Shown: in pieces, positions 26,017 through 38,400 of the stretch
Layout of the letters: every line of letters starts with the position of its first letter
Position numbering within the stretch: the first letter of the stretch is position 1
NCBI GenBank assembly: GCA_030686995.1
Contig: CM060694.1
Span: forward strand, 88,898,762-88,962,761
Source: Artemisia argyi
Lineage: Eukaryota; Streptophyta; Magnoliopsida; Asterales; Asteraceae
Length of the DNA stretch: 64,000 bases
Direction: 5' to 3'
Notes under the pieces: generated by a model
The model's database searches: none
What the model was told of the DNA's origin: nothing
Seen by the model: only the letters and a program-made list of their open reading frames with translations
Position numbers and translations under genes: made by a program

Positions 26017-28113
26017 GAGTAAACTACACCATTCGTCCTTATGGTATGCATTGACCGACAAGTTTCGTCCTTTGACTGAAAAAAGTGCACCGTTCATCCT
26101 TAACTGCGAAACGTTATGTATCGTTAGTCCCTTACTCTAACTGACATCACTAACGGTCGTTATACCTCATCCACTCGAGGGTATTTCAGTCTTTTCCCAA
26201 CCATAAATACGGTGTAATTTACTCTTTTTTATTATTTATTTAACTATTAACAAATAATAATTTTCATATGTTTTATATTTTTCGTCCGTTTATTTACGTT
26301 TTTATCAGATTTTTTACGTTTTCGGCTGCTTTTTTTTTTACGTTTTTGTCCGATTTTTTACGTTTTCGTCAGATTCTTTATGTTTTCATCCAATTTTTTT
26401 ATGTTTTGTCTGAATTTTTATGTTTTCATCACATTTTTTTCGTTTTCGTCTGTTTATTTATGTTTTCGTCCGATTTTTTACGTTTTCATCAGATTTTTTA
26501 CGTTTTCCTCCGATTTTTTACATTTTAGTCTGATTTTTACATTTTCATCAGTTTTTTTATGTTTTCATCTGATTTTTTATGTTTTTGTCTGATTTTTTTA
26601 ACGTTTTCGTCCGATTTTTTTACGTTTTTGTCAGATTATTTACGTTTTCCTCCGATTTTTTACATTTTCATCTGATTTTTACGTTTTCGTCAGTTTTTTT
26701 AAGTTTTTGTCTAATTATGTACATTTTCGTATGATTTTTTATGTTTTTGTCTGATTTTTTAACGTTTTCGTTCGTTTTTTACGTTTTCCTCCGATTTTTT
26801 ACATTTTCATCCGATTTTTACGTTTTTTCAGTTTTTTAACGTTTTCGTCTGATTTTTTACGTTTTCGTATGATTTTTTACGTTTATGTATAATTTTTTAA
26901 CGTTTTCGTCCGTTTTTTATTTTTTCGTCCGATTTTTTACATTTTCATAAGATTTATTACGTTTTCCTCCGATTTTTTACATTTTCGTTCGATCTTTACA
27001 TTTTGTCAGTTTTTTTACGTTTTCGTCTGCTTTTTTACGATTTTGTCTGATTTTTTACGTTTTGTCTTATTTTTTAACGTTTTCGTCCGGTTTTTAACGT
27101 TTTTGTCTGTTTAAAAAATCAGACAAAAACTTAAAAAATGGGACAAAACATAAAAAATGGACGAAAACGTAAAAAATAAAACATAAACATAAAAAATAAG
27201 ACAAAAACGTAAAAGATCAGACAAAAACGTAAAAAAAACTGACGAAAATGTAAAAATCGGACGAACATGTAAAAAATCGGAGGAAAACATAAAAAATCTG
27301 ACGGAAATGTAAATAATCGGACGAAAACGTAAAAAAACGGACGAAAACGTTAAAAAATAGACAAAAACGTAAAAAATAAGACAAAAACGTAAAAAAAACT
27401 GACGAAATCTTAAAAATCGGATGAAAATGTAAAAAAGCAGAGGAAAATATAAAAAATATGACGAAAACGTTAAAAATCGGACGAAAAAGTTAAAAAATTT
27501 GACAAAACGTCAAAAATCATATGAAAACGAAAAAAACCTGACGAAAACGTAAAAATCAGAGGAAAATGTTAAGAATTTAACGAAAACGTAAAAAATCGGA
27601 CGAAAACGTAAAAAAACAGACAAAAACGTAAAAAATCTGACGAAAACGTAAAAAGTCAGACAAAACGTAAAAAATCAAACGAAAACGTAAAAATGGACGA
27701 AAACGTTAAAAATATCATATGAAAACATATAAAACAGACGAAAACGTAAAGAATCTGACGAAAACGTAAAAACTCAGACAAAAACGTAAAAAAATTAGCC
27801 GAAAACTTAAAAAATTTGATGGAAACGTAAATAAACGGACGAAAAATATAAAACGTATGAAAATTATTATTTTTTAATAGTTAAATAAATAATAAAAAAA
27901 ATAGTAAATTACACCGTTGGTCCTTATGGTTGGGAAAAGACTGAAATACCCTCGTGTGGATGAGGTATAACGACCGTTAGTGATGACAGTTAGAGTGAGG
28001 GACTAACGATACATAACGTTTCGCAGTTAAGGATGGACGGTGCACTTTTTTCGGTCAAAGGACGAAACTTGTCGGTCAACGCATACCATAAGGATGAATG
28101 GTGTAGTTTACTC
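26017..28113. mobile_element. Foldback (long-TIR) element, 2,097 bp, nested in the MULE
   Basis: Ends GAGTAAACTACACC and GGTGTAGTTTACTC are exact inverted copies, and a perfect 9-bp repeat TTAAGTCAA flanks the element (26008-26016, 28114-28122). The outer ~210 bp of each arm pair almost perfectly (words CGTCCTTATGGT, GACCGACAAGTTTCGTCC, GGTCGTTATACCTCATCCAC). The inner arms consist of about 45 units per side of TTTTTTACGTTTTCGTCCGA-like sequence, switching orientation near 27110. The whole element is one giant hairpin. Phe-rich reading frames across it are by-products of the repeat. No transposase is encoded. Confidence 0.92.
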
Positions 28114-28497
28114 TTAAGTCAAACTACAGTTTTATGGTTTGTTGACTTCCCTAAGTCAAACTACAGCCTTATGGTTTGTTAACTTCCCTAAGTCAATCAT
28201 CTTATGCATTGAACAAGCAAACAAAATACTTCACAATAACAAGCCACATTCACTTGATCACAAACCATTACGATTTAGCCATTATTCAAACAAGAAATTT
28301 CATTGACCATTGACAACCATTACAAACGACAGCTTCACCACCCAACTACCATCATCTACTCGAAAATACTAAAAGCATTCACCCACCACCATCAGAAACT
28401 AACAACTACTACTACACAACACATGTCAAGCAGTTAAATAAACATACAATGCAAACAAAACCCAACTGATGATGATATACTTCTTGTACTTGGACCG

Positions 28498-28784
28498 CTA
28501 TTCTTCAAGCTCTTCAACAACACCTCGTAGAGCATTAATCCTCCTCAACAAACCAGGGATAATGTCTACTGACCTTGGGCACATCGGAGGATCCAACCAT
28601 CCCAGAAAAGGACAGTTAGAGCCCTGAAACAACAAAGTGTGTAAATAAGCAACACATCTTTTTTAAATAAACAACACAATGACAAACTTACAATTGTCGG
28701 ACAGCCAAAGAAACGGCGACCTGGATTCCTGTTTGTCCAAGAAGTCTTGACAACAATGGGTTTACCACATGTGCAGACCACCAT
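28498..28784 (-). CDS. GRF-type zinc-finger protein at the MULE right end, 2 exons, 72 aa
   Basis: Exon 1 is 28784-28692, the intron 28691-28624 (GTAAGT...TTTCAG, 68 bp), exon 2 28623-28498, and the phases agree. The protein starts MVVCTCGKPIVVKTSWTNRN. It has the GRF pattern C4-x-C6-G, T14-S15-x-T17, N20-P-G-R-R-F, C28 and, after the splice, C35-x-F37-x-x-W40-x-D42. GRF zinc fingers bind nucleic acid and occur in topoisomerase 3, NEIL3 and APE2, and as short stand-alone plant proteins. The C-terminal 25 residues (LLRRINALRGVVEELEE) look like a short coiled coil. The gene reads inward from the right terminal repeat, mirroring the transposase on the left, so its promoter is probably in that repeat. 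It has no breaks. Confidence 0.82.
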
Positions 28785-29067
28785 CGTTGCTCTGTTTTTC
28801 TTTTGAGAAGATGTGTGTTTTACATACTTATTATGTGCACAATGGACGGGTATTTACATGGTTCACTTCTGGCCAACGGTCGAATTTTTACACAACACGC
28901 ATCAAATATTAGGGACGAAACATGCAAAGCGTTTGCTACAATATACAAACGGCATTGGGGACGAACGGTGAGAATATGAAATAGGTGAAAAGACGAAAAA
29001 ACCCAAGCTTGCCACATCAGATAACGGACGGACATAACGTCCGTCTGCCAAAACGCGCTCCAAGGGA

Positions 29068-29177
29068 CCAAACGAGCCGTCGTTTGACAAGTTCAGGGAC
29101 GAAAGTGAAAAAAAAATAGTTTAAGGACGATACACGAGAATCTTGACAAGTTTAGGGACGAACGGTGAAATTTTGTC
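29068..29177 (-). repeat. Right terminal inverted repeat of the 12.8-kb MULE
   Basis: Inverted counterpart of 16378-16488, ending TGAAATTTTGTC. Further CGTTCGTCCC-type words continue inward to about 28920. Confidence 0.9.
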
Positions 29178-29350
29178 CTTTTATTATTCTTTTTATAGCG
29201 ACGGGATTTTATAGCGACAAATAGTTTATTGATAAAAAGAAAATTATAGGTTATAAATGAAAAATAATAAAAGTTTAAAGATTTGGGAATTAAACATAAT
29301 GTTTTGAAACCCGGTTTGACCCGGGTGGTTCAACCGGTTGAACCTTTCCG

Positions 29351-29553
29351 GTCGAAAATTTTGTCGATTTAAACCGGGTTAACTTGCTAGGTTGGATCGA
29401 AAACTGGTCAAATTAAACCGGTTCAACCCGTCGGGTTTGAAGCGTGAACCGTTCTGGTCGAAAATTTTGTCGATTTAAACCGGGTCAACTTGCTAGGTTA
29501 GGTTGAAAACGGGTCAAATTAAACCGGTTCAACCCGTCGGGTTTGAAGCGTCC
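29351..29553. repeat. 106-bp tandem duplication of a CCGGTTCAACC-rich sequence
   Basis: Two copies (29351-29456 and 29457-29553) both start GTCGAAAATTTTGTCGATTT and contain AAACCGGTTCAACCCGTCGG. They differ at a handful of bases. Upstream (29310-29345) CCGGTTTGACCCGGGTGG carries the same words in inverted orientation, so this looks like a small transposon remnant. No coding sequence. Confidence 0.7.
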
Positions 29554-29818
29554 CGAGTCAACCCGATTTGTCATTTGTATTAATTGTTTTAATTGGGTGT
29601 ATTTAATTTGGTAAATATATTTTTAATTGGTTGTACAATGTGAATAAATCATTGTACTTTTAAGTAATGGGGTGTTTTAATAAGAGTATTAATTACATTT
29701 CATAATTTCCTTTTTATAAGATTTTCAACATTTCAACTTTTCACTTTTCAAGTTTGACCATTTTTTCACTTTTCAAGTTTGACCATTTTCCTTTATATGT
29801 AGTATAGATTCTTTTTCA
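29554..29818. other. AT-rich spacer before the 3.9-kb foldback element
   Basis: No gene. A short duplication TTTTCACTTTTCAAGTTTGA occurs twice at about 29735-29785. Confidence 0.5.
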
Positions 29819-32800
29819 GAGGCACTTTATTTTGAATACCCTTATTTTGGTGCATACCAATGGACAAATCTCCACCATCCATTTAATTTGATCTAATGGT
29901 TGGGATAAACCTAAGATTAAATATGGAAACCTAAGTCCATGTTTTTTTTTCTTCTTTTTTTGTCTTTTTTATTATTCTTTTTTTTTTTTCTTTCTTTCTT
30001 TTTGGTTTTTTTGTCACGCATCTTTTTTTTATTTATTTTTTGTTTTTTTCTTTATTATTTGTTTGTCTTTCTTTTTTCACGTTATTTTTTTTTAATGTTT
30101 TGTTTCTAAATCACTTTTTCCCCCTTTTCTTGTCTTTTTTTCTAATAAATGTTTTTTCGTAATACACGTTTTTTTTGCTTTCATACGTTTTCGTCCGTTT
30201 TCATACGTTTTTGTCTGTTTTTGTACGTTTTCGCCTGTTTTCATATATTTTCGTCCGTTTTTATACGTTTCTCGTCTGCTTTCTTACGTTTTTGCCCGTT
30301 CACGTCTGTTTTCATACGTTTTCATCTGTTTTCTTACATATTCGTTCGTTTTCTTACGTTTTCGTTCGTTTTCATACGTTTTCATCCGTTTTCGTCCAGT
30401 TTTCAAACGTTTTTGTCCTTTTCATACATGTTTTTATAATTTCATACGTTTTCTTCCGTTTTCATACATTTTCATTCGTTTTCGTTCATTTTTAATTGTT
30501 TTCTGCCATTTCCAGACATTTTCATATGTTTCTAAATATCGCAAGTGATATTCTGAATATCACAAGTGATATTTTGTGATATTCTAAACATCACAAGTTA
30601 TATTCTGAATATCACAAGTGATATTCTGTGATATTCAGAATATCACAAGTGATATTCTGAATATCACAAGTGATTTTCTGTGATATGCAGAATATCACAA
30701 GTGATACTATGATTACCACAAATGATATTCTGGATATCATAAGTAATATTCGTCCATTTTTCTTACGCATTCGTCCTTTTTCAGATGTGTTTTTAAGCTT
30801 TCATACGTTTTCATCCGCTTTCATACATATTCGTTCGTTTTCATACATTTTCGTCCGTTTTCTTTCGTTTTCATCTAGTTTTCAAACATTTTCATCTTTT
30901 TCATACATGTTTTTATAATTTCATACGTTTTCTTCCGTTTTCATACATTTTCATTCGTTTTCGTTCATTTTTAATTGTTTTCTGCCATTTCCAGATATTT
31001 TCTGCCATTTCCAGACGTTTTCATATATTTCTAAATATCGTAAGTGATATTCTGAATATCACAAATTATATTCTGAATATCATAAGTGATATTCTGTGAT
31101 ATTCTAAACATCACAAGTTATATTCTGAATATCACAAGTGATATTCTGTGATATTCAGAATATCACAAGTGATATTCTGAATATCACAAGTGATTTTCTG
31201 TTATATGCAGAATAGCACAAGTGATACTATGATTACCACAAATGATATTCTGAATATCATAAGTAATATTCTTCCATTTCTCTTACGTATTCGTCCTTTT
31301 TCAGACGTGTTTTTACGCTTTCACACGTTTTCATCCGTTTTCATACATATTCGTTCGTTTTCTTACATTTTCGTTCGTTTTCATATATTTTCGTCCGTTT
31401 TCTTTCGTTTTCATCTAGTTTTCAAACATTTTCATCCTTTTCATACATGTTTTTACACTTTCATACGTTTTCATATATTTTCGTCCATTTTTTCATTCGT
31501 TTTCGTCCGTTTTTAAATGTTTTTTTTTCCATTTTCAGACATTTTCATATGTTTCTCAATATCACAAGTGATATTCTGAATATCACAAGTGATATTCTAA
31601 ACATGACAAGTTATATTCAGAATATCACAAGTGATATTCTGTGATATTCAGAATATCACAAGTGATATTCTAAATATCACAAGTGATTTTCTATGATATG
31701 CAGAATATCACAAGTGATACTATGAGTACCACAAATGATATTTTCATAGGTATTCGTCCGTTTTCTTACATTTTCGTCCATTTTCTTACGTTTCTGACTA
31801 TCACAAGTGACATTCAGTGGTTCTATAATATCACTTGTGATTTTCTAAATATCACTTGTGATATTATGAATAGCACTTGTGATTTTCTTATGTTTTCGTC
31901 TGTTTTCATACTTCGTCCATTTTCATACGTATTAGTCCATTTTTTTTACGTTTTCGTCCGTTTTTATACATTTCCCAATATCACAAATGATATTCAGAAT
32001 ATCACTTGTATTTTTATGAATATCAATGGTGATATTCTAAATATCACTTGTGATTTTCTGAATATCTATCACTTGTGATTTTCTAAATATCACTTGTGAT
32101 TTTCATGTTACAAAACATTTATTGAAAATCACTTGTCAAATTCAGAAAATTACTTATGATATTCGGAATATCACTTGTGATACTTTGTATATCACAGAAT
32201 ATTACTTATAATATCCAGAATATCATTTGTGATACTCATAGTATCAGTTGTGATATTCTCCATATTACAGAAAATCACTTGTAATATTCAGAATATCACT
32301 TGTGATATTCAGAATATCACAGAATATCACTTGTGATATTCAGAATATCACTTGTGATATTCAGAATATCACTTGTGATATTCAGAATATAACTTGTGAT
32401 ATTTAGAATATCACAGAATATCACTTGTGGTATTCACAAGTGAATTTCTGTGTTTTTTTATGTTTTCGTCTGTTTTTATACGTTTTACGAATATCACAAA
32501 TGATATTCAGAATATCACTTGTGTTTTTCTGAATATCAATGGTGATATTCTAAATATCACTTGTGATTTTCTGAATATCTATCACGTGTGATTTTCTGAA
32601 TATCACTTGTGATTTTCATGTTAAAAAACATTTGTTGAAAATCACTTGTCAAATTCAGAAAATCACTTATAATATTCAGAATATCACTTGTGATACTTTG
32701 AATATCACATAATATTACTTATAATATCCAGAATATCATTTCTGGTACTTATAGTATCACTTGTGACATTCTCCATATCACATAAAATCACTTGTGATAT

Positions 32801-33722
32801 TCAAAATATCACTTGTGATATTCTGAATATCACATAATATTGCTTGTGATATTCAGAATATAACTTGTGATATTTAAAAACGAACGAAAACGAATGAAAA
32901 AACGGACAAAAACATAAGAAACGAACGAAAATGTATAAAAACGGAAGAAAACGTATGAAAGAGTAAAAACATGTATGAAAAGGACAAAAACGTTTGAAAA
33001 ATGAACGAAAACGAAAGAAAACGGATAAAAACGAACGAAAACGTATGAAAACGAACAAAAACGTAAGAAAACAGACTAATCTGTATGAAAACGAACAAAA
33101 ACGTATGAAAGCGTAAAAACACATCTGAAAACAGACGAAGACGTATGAAAAATGGACGAAAACAAAAGAAAACGGGCGAAAATGTATTAAGACGAACGAA
33201 AACGTATGAAAACTGACGAAAACGTATGAAAACGAACGAAAATGTAAGAAAACATATGAAAACGTATGAAAACAGACGTTAACGGGCGAAAACGTAAGAA
33301 AGCGGATGAAAACGTATGAAAACGGACGAAAACGTAAGAAAACAGGCGAAAATATATGAAAACGGGCGAAAACGTATGAAAACAGACGAAAATGTATGAA
33401 AGCAAAAAAAAACGTTTATTAAGAAAAAAAAGTGAATTAGAACGAAAAAAAAAGAAAAAAAGAGGCGTGTAAAAAAAAGACAAAAAAAAAAAAAAAAAAA
33501 AAAAAAAACCTACTAGCGTGATAGAAAAATGCACAAAAAAAAGAAAGAAAAAAAAGAATAATAAAAAAGACAAGAAGACAAAGAAAAAGGGGGAAAAACA
33601 TGAACTTATGTTTCCCCCTTTAAATCTTAGGTTAATCCCCACCATTAAATCAAACTAGATGGATGGTGGGGATTTATCCATTGGTATGCACCAAAATAAA
33701 ATTATGCATTTGAATTTTCCTC
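29819..33722. mobile_element. Foldback (long-TIR) element, 3,904 bp
   Basis: The left end starts GAGG and the right end finishes CCTC, with a perfect 9-bp direct repeat TCTTTTTCA on either side (29810-29818, 33723-33731). The outer arms share TTATTTTGGTGCATACCAAT and the complement-paired words AAATC(T/C)CCACCATCCAT and TAACCTAAGATT(T)AA. Next come T-rich/A-rich stretches, then arrays of TTTTCATACGTTTTCGTCCG-like 20-mers (30165-30500 left; 32880-33410 right, inverted). The centre is a palindromic satellite (see 30535-32880). No transposase. Phe/Ser-rich reading frames here are artefacts. Confidence 0.88.
30535..32880. repeat. Palindromic satellite core, ATCACAAGTGATATTCTGAAT units
   Basis: About 21-bp units built round the palindromes ATCACAAGTGAT (left half) and ATCACTTGTGAT (right half) recur roughly 60 times, interleaved with ACGTTTTCGTCCG words. 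Larger duplications are visible: 30535-30960 resembles 31030-31460, and 31975-32430 resembles 32490-32880. Each unit can pair with itself and with units of the other half. Confidence 0.85.
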
Positions 33723-33731
33723 TCTTTTTCA

Positions 33732-35435
33732 TCAAATTATACGTGGTAGTTGATTTGTTATTTAAAAATCATATGTAATTTTTCATGGCATAAATTTTAA
33801 AGGATGTGATCTCCATTAATTGATTTGCACACTCAAAAGTATTGTCAACTCCCTAAATTTAAACACTAAAAAAACACGAAAAGAAAGTTTGTCGAAAGTA
33901 TATATCGAAGTGCCCGTCTGCTGAAAGATAAAAAACTTCTCGTCATGATGGTGGATTTTTTGTCGTTTAACGATTTACCGTTATATTTTGAAGTAAAAGG
34001 TGGAAAGTGATTTTTTATTTCTTTCTTTTTTTTAATGAAAAATTAATGGCTATAATTTGTATACTAAATCTTTAGAGAATTTGTGATCTATATTGATGTC
34101 ATCTCCTCACTTTAAAAGAGTTTAAATCGGCGAACATATCACACATATATCGTTTTTGGATACCGACGGACTTTTTTCCAAAAATCAAACCGCAGGCAAT
34201 GAGCACTTGTTTTAATAATTTTTAGCTAGAATGTCGAATTGAATCAATGACATATTTCTTCCCGCAAGGGAAGGACTTATTTTCTCTAACAGAAGCAGCT
34301 TTTTCCCCATAGTGTATGTCATGTGAGTGTTTTGAGAGTAGTTTAAAAAATAAATAAATAATAAATAAACTAGTCATGAGAGAGAAGGTGCAACAAAGAT
34401 TAGAAGAAAAGGAAAAAAAAAAATGTAAAATAATGAATATAACGAGTAAAAACAACTCATGACCCACCCTTAAATCTTATACTAGTATATGCAAATTCCA
34501 CAACTTGAATACTTGAACCACAGCAGTTCACATTTTTCACTTGAAGACTCCAATTTTAGCTTTACGTAGTCACTCATTGTCTGCAATAAACCTTCTTATG
34601 TTTTCTTTACATTCTGAAATAGTTTCAAGATTTCTTTCAACCAGATGAAATCACACACTTGCAGCAAGAACAAATTGATACCAAGACATGCTTAGGATTA
34701 CATATTGTTTGTGTTGGTGACTTGGTGTTTGTGTTTGTCTGCTTGTATGATATGATGATCTATATGCATGTGTGAGTGTCGTATCTTTGGTGGTCAGAGC
34801 CTAGAAGTAATTCTAACAAAACTTGTCTATAAGAGCAATCGTACTAACCATTGGGAAATCAAGTTGAAAATCAACTAGCAGATTGTCAGGTGAGAGGCAG
34901 ATTCCTCACGCTCCATTTGGCAGATGCTACGCTCAGATCTACAAGTAATGTCTTGAACATATATTTCAACAATTCAAATGGGTATAGAATAACATCTACT
35001 GTAACACTGTGTACTAGTCTTTGATCCTACAAAGTGTCTCACCATAATCGTCAGGTGCTTGTTTTTGAACTCAATCCTACTGGCATTTATACTAGCCAGA
35101 GCTAAAGTAATGATAATCGTTGTGTTGTCATTACTAACAGAAGTAGAATAGCATTATACAGCTGTCTTATCGACTACTTTCTTCTTCAAAAGGATACAAC
35201 ACATTACAGGTAATTATCAAAATAGCATAATGACACTGAATTTCACCATTCCAACAGCAAAATATGTTTAAACATAGTTTCAGTGATGAACAAGTCATGT
35301 GATACCACAAATCAAGCCAGGCTGCCAACAACATTATATCTCACGTGTGTGTGTCAAAGAATGAATGGACTGGATTACAATTAAAAAGCAGCAACACAGT
35401 AAGAAAGAGAACCATATACCTATTCTATAGCAAAA
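33732..35435. other. Intergenic, 3' flank of the LIP1-like gene
   Basis: No gene recognised. About 33885-34000 contains GTCGAAAGTATATATCGAAG and TCGTTTAACGATTTACCGTT, a single arm related to the hairpin element at 40795-41390. The part next to 35436 would be the 3' untranslated region of the minus-strand gene. Confidence 0.5.
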
Positions 35436-38400
35436 TCATACATTAATATTGTTACGTTTTGATCTAATACTGTTTAATTCTTGAGCTCCACTCAAGTTGA
35501 ATCTTGGGATGTTGTAATTATCAGGTGTCAACACAGGCTGCTGAGGATAAAGTGTGGGTGGTGGGGTCAGATTGCGTTGAGCCGGAAGTGGTGGAAGAAC
35601 ATTGTACTTGTATGGGTCACCACCACTTATCCTGCAGAAAAAATAAAGTTGCACGACATAACCATTAACAAACGTAACAAGAGAACTAACCCAAAACACT
35701 GTAAAAAGCTATGGAATCCAAAACATATTAGGGTCGTGGAATAAACGATGTCGTCCGCACTTCGGAGGAGTTTGGATTTAGATGTTAACGTGCTTCTGGT
35801 TTTTGCAACTTGAAGTCACAATATTCGGTTATAATGTAAACAGATTCAACCCTTAGTTAAAAAAATTAACCAATTTTCACTTTCTATCCCGTCTATACTT
35901 TTTTTTTTTTTTTTTTTTTTCAATAAATATGTCAATTATGGTTCATCTGATAATGAAATTTGCCAAACAACCAAATATCTTCTGATTGTTACAGCTTCAG
36001 CCAGCAGAAGCATATCCGAACACTATTTCCTACCACCCCTTTTCTTAAAAAACGTATATCCAAACACTAGGTAAAAAACGCATTATACTGTGTGTTCAAT
36101 CACTTAACACCATACGAATTGCAATACAAGTAAACTACTGCTATTGCTTTCAACACTGTAGAATAAAAGGTTGTTTAAAATGATAATATGAGCTGATACC
36201 TTGTACCAGCATATAACTGATCTTCCTCAATTATGCTATCCCCAGGCCTCTGCAACGGTCGTGGTACTGAGGTAGACCATGGGCTTGCAACAGGTAACTC
36301 ATCTGAGAAGTATCTTCTTCTTACCAACTGAAAAGCAATAATTCGCATAAGGTTTTACATTATTGACTACGTTGACTATTTAACCAAGTGTAAAAAAGAA
36401 CAAATAGATGCATACCATTCGGAAGAACTTCATCACAGACTCCTTGTCATATCTTGCTTCTTTTGCAGCCTGAACATTTAGGGGTTGATGCTTTAGAAAC
36501 AATAATGCATAAACTTGCTACAAATTATTAAGAACAATCACAAAATGCATACTAGTGTTTGAGATACAAGAAATTACTTAAAAAATAATAACAAATATAG
36601 GTGAAAAGATGCTCCGGATCAACGAACCCAGCCCATACACAAGATGCCCTTTTTAACCCATGGCCCACCCCGCCCATTTCTGACCTCTACTTTCATGCAA
36701 TTCACCAACCAGCTTTTAGATTTCGTAAAATCGGATTCAAACATGCTCTATATCATATTATCTAACACAACGATAAAATCAGTAGAACATTGACCAATAT
36801 CTTGATAATAATTCAGCAAGAGACTTTTATGCAAATCTTACCGCCATAAGCCCGCCACTTCCAGGAAAGCTATCAATTAGAGGAAGTTCCTCACTGGATG
36901 AAAGTATACCCTGCTTTTCGACCCATTGGCGGGCCATGTCAACAAGATTGCCACTGCTACCTCTGGTGCCCTCTTTAGCGGCTATATCTGCTTTGTTACC
37001 AATTACAAGATATGGTACAGGAAGACCACCAGGACCACCATTTGCTAGTGGGGCCGAGAACGTCCCAGTTGCTGAAATTTCTGCAGCCCATTTCTTCAAA
37101 CTAGTTTTCGTCCTTTTTTGAGACAGATCGTGTACAAAGATAACACCTGAATGCATATTTAATGAGTAAATAGAAAATACTAGTAATAGTTAAGACATTA
37201 TCACATGTATGACCGACCATACTAAACTTGATTCTTTAAACTAAGGGGGTATTTTGATATGTTGATAAAGTAATCATCAGTGTAACTCACACTCACAGGG
37301 TTCCTAGTGTTTGACAAAACTGAGAACGTTTATGTCTTTTTTTAGGGGAAAACAATTATATAATTTGCAGAGCAGATGTGGGGTTTCTTCAAATAAACTG
37401 ATCACCATAATAAAACATTAAAACACCTAACTATCTCTAATAGACGTGGTAACATTAACCCATTTACATAAAATTGCGTTAGTTTGGGTTGTGTTTTATC
37501 TCTAATGGGTCAAGCAAGGTAAACTAATACATGTAACTACACGGAGACGGGTCAAACATGTTGACTGTCGAATAAAGTGAATTCATATGAAATCACCTCC
37601 TAATTCCAAAAACTAAGATCATAATTACTGTAATAATGAGTACTTTGGTAATCAGATTAAGACATTAGTAAATGAACAAATTTCAAAAGAAGTGAATAAA
37701 AAGTGTTCTTTAACCAGCCTTGATCAAGCATACGTCACAATAGAAAATCAATCGTTTTAACCAGTAACCCAACTTTGCCTCCCAACCCAGCTTATCACCT
37801 CTAATCCCTAACATTGGTAAAAAGGTTATCTCTAAACCTGATTCTTGATGTTGCAATATCTGTTCAAAATTCCACATACAAACAGTCTCGAAAAGCAGTA
37901 TAAAGGTTTTATGGGGGTCATGTGAATATCATCCACAAATACTCAACTTATCAATTTAGAACATAATCAAGCTATCAAATCCTTTAAAAGGTGAGTTATC
38001 AGCTTATTTCTTTCTTTTAATTTCCAAGCAAGGTTTATGTTTAAAAATATATGAAGTTATAACACATACCATTTATTTGCGAATAAAAGATGGAACGACA
38101 ATCTGTATAGCGGTCATGTCCAGAGACATCCCAAAGTTCAATAAAGAATTCCCTTTCCTTGTCACCTTTAACACTATCGGAAGAGCTACCAGCAGTTCCA
38201 TAAGTAAAATGCTGCATCAAAAATAACAAAAAATTACATTATAAAAGCCATAATTACGTCTATCTATGAAGACAATTTATGACATACCTTCACATCTACT
38301 GTACACCCGATTGTTTGAGGTGGATGCTTTGTTACCGTACCTTTCACGATCAGATTTACAAGAGAAGTTTTCCCCACACCTATACACGCCCAATAATACA

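Larger units (their letters stand above)
16378..29177 (+). mobile_element. 12.8-kb Mutator-like element (MULE) with accessory genes
   Basis: Both ends begin (in inverted orientation) GACAAAATTTCA and match over about 110 bp, including TAAACTTGTCAAGATT and CGTCCTTAAACT. A perfect 9-bp direct repeat CTTTTATTA flanks the element (16369-16377 and 29178-29186); 9-bp duplications are the Mutator signature. It carries a MuDR-type transposase on the left (decayed), a series of small reading frames on both strands, a ribosomal protein fragment, a nested foldback element (26017-28113) and a GRF zinc-finger gene at the right end. Typical plant MULEs are 3-7 kb; without the nested insertion this one is about 10.7 kb. 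The clean duplication means the outer element is a single insertion. Confidence 0.92.

Noticed and set aside
30535..32880. CRISPR-like appearance of regularly spaced short palindromes
   Set aside because: The sequence is plant nuclear DNA, the spacers are not unique and are themselves repeats, and no cas genes exist.
26268..33645. Long Phe/Ser/Arg/His-rich reading frames on both strands
   Set aside because: They are translations of ACGTTTTCGTCCG-type and T-rich repeat units in the foldback arms; every frame of the repeat is open because stops are rare in it.
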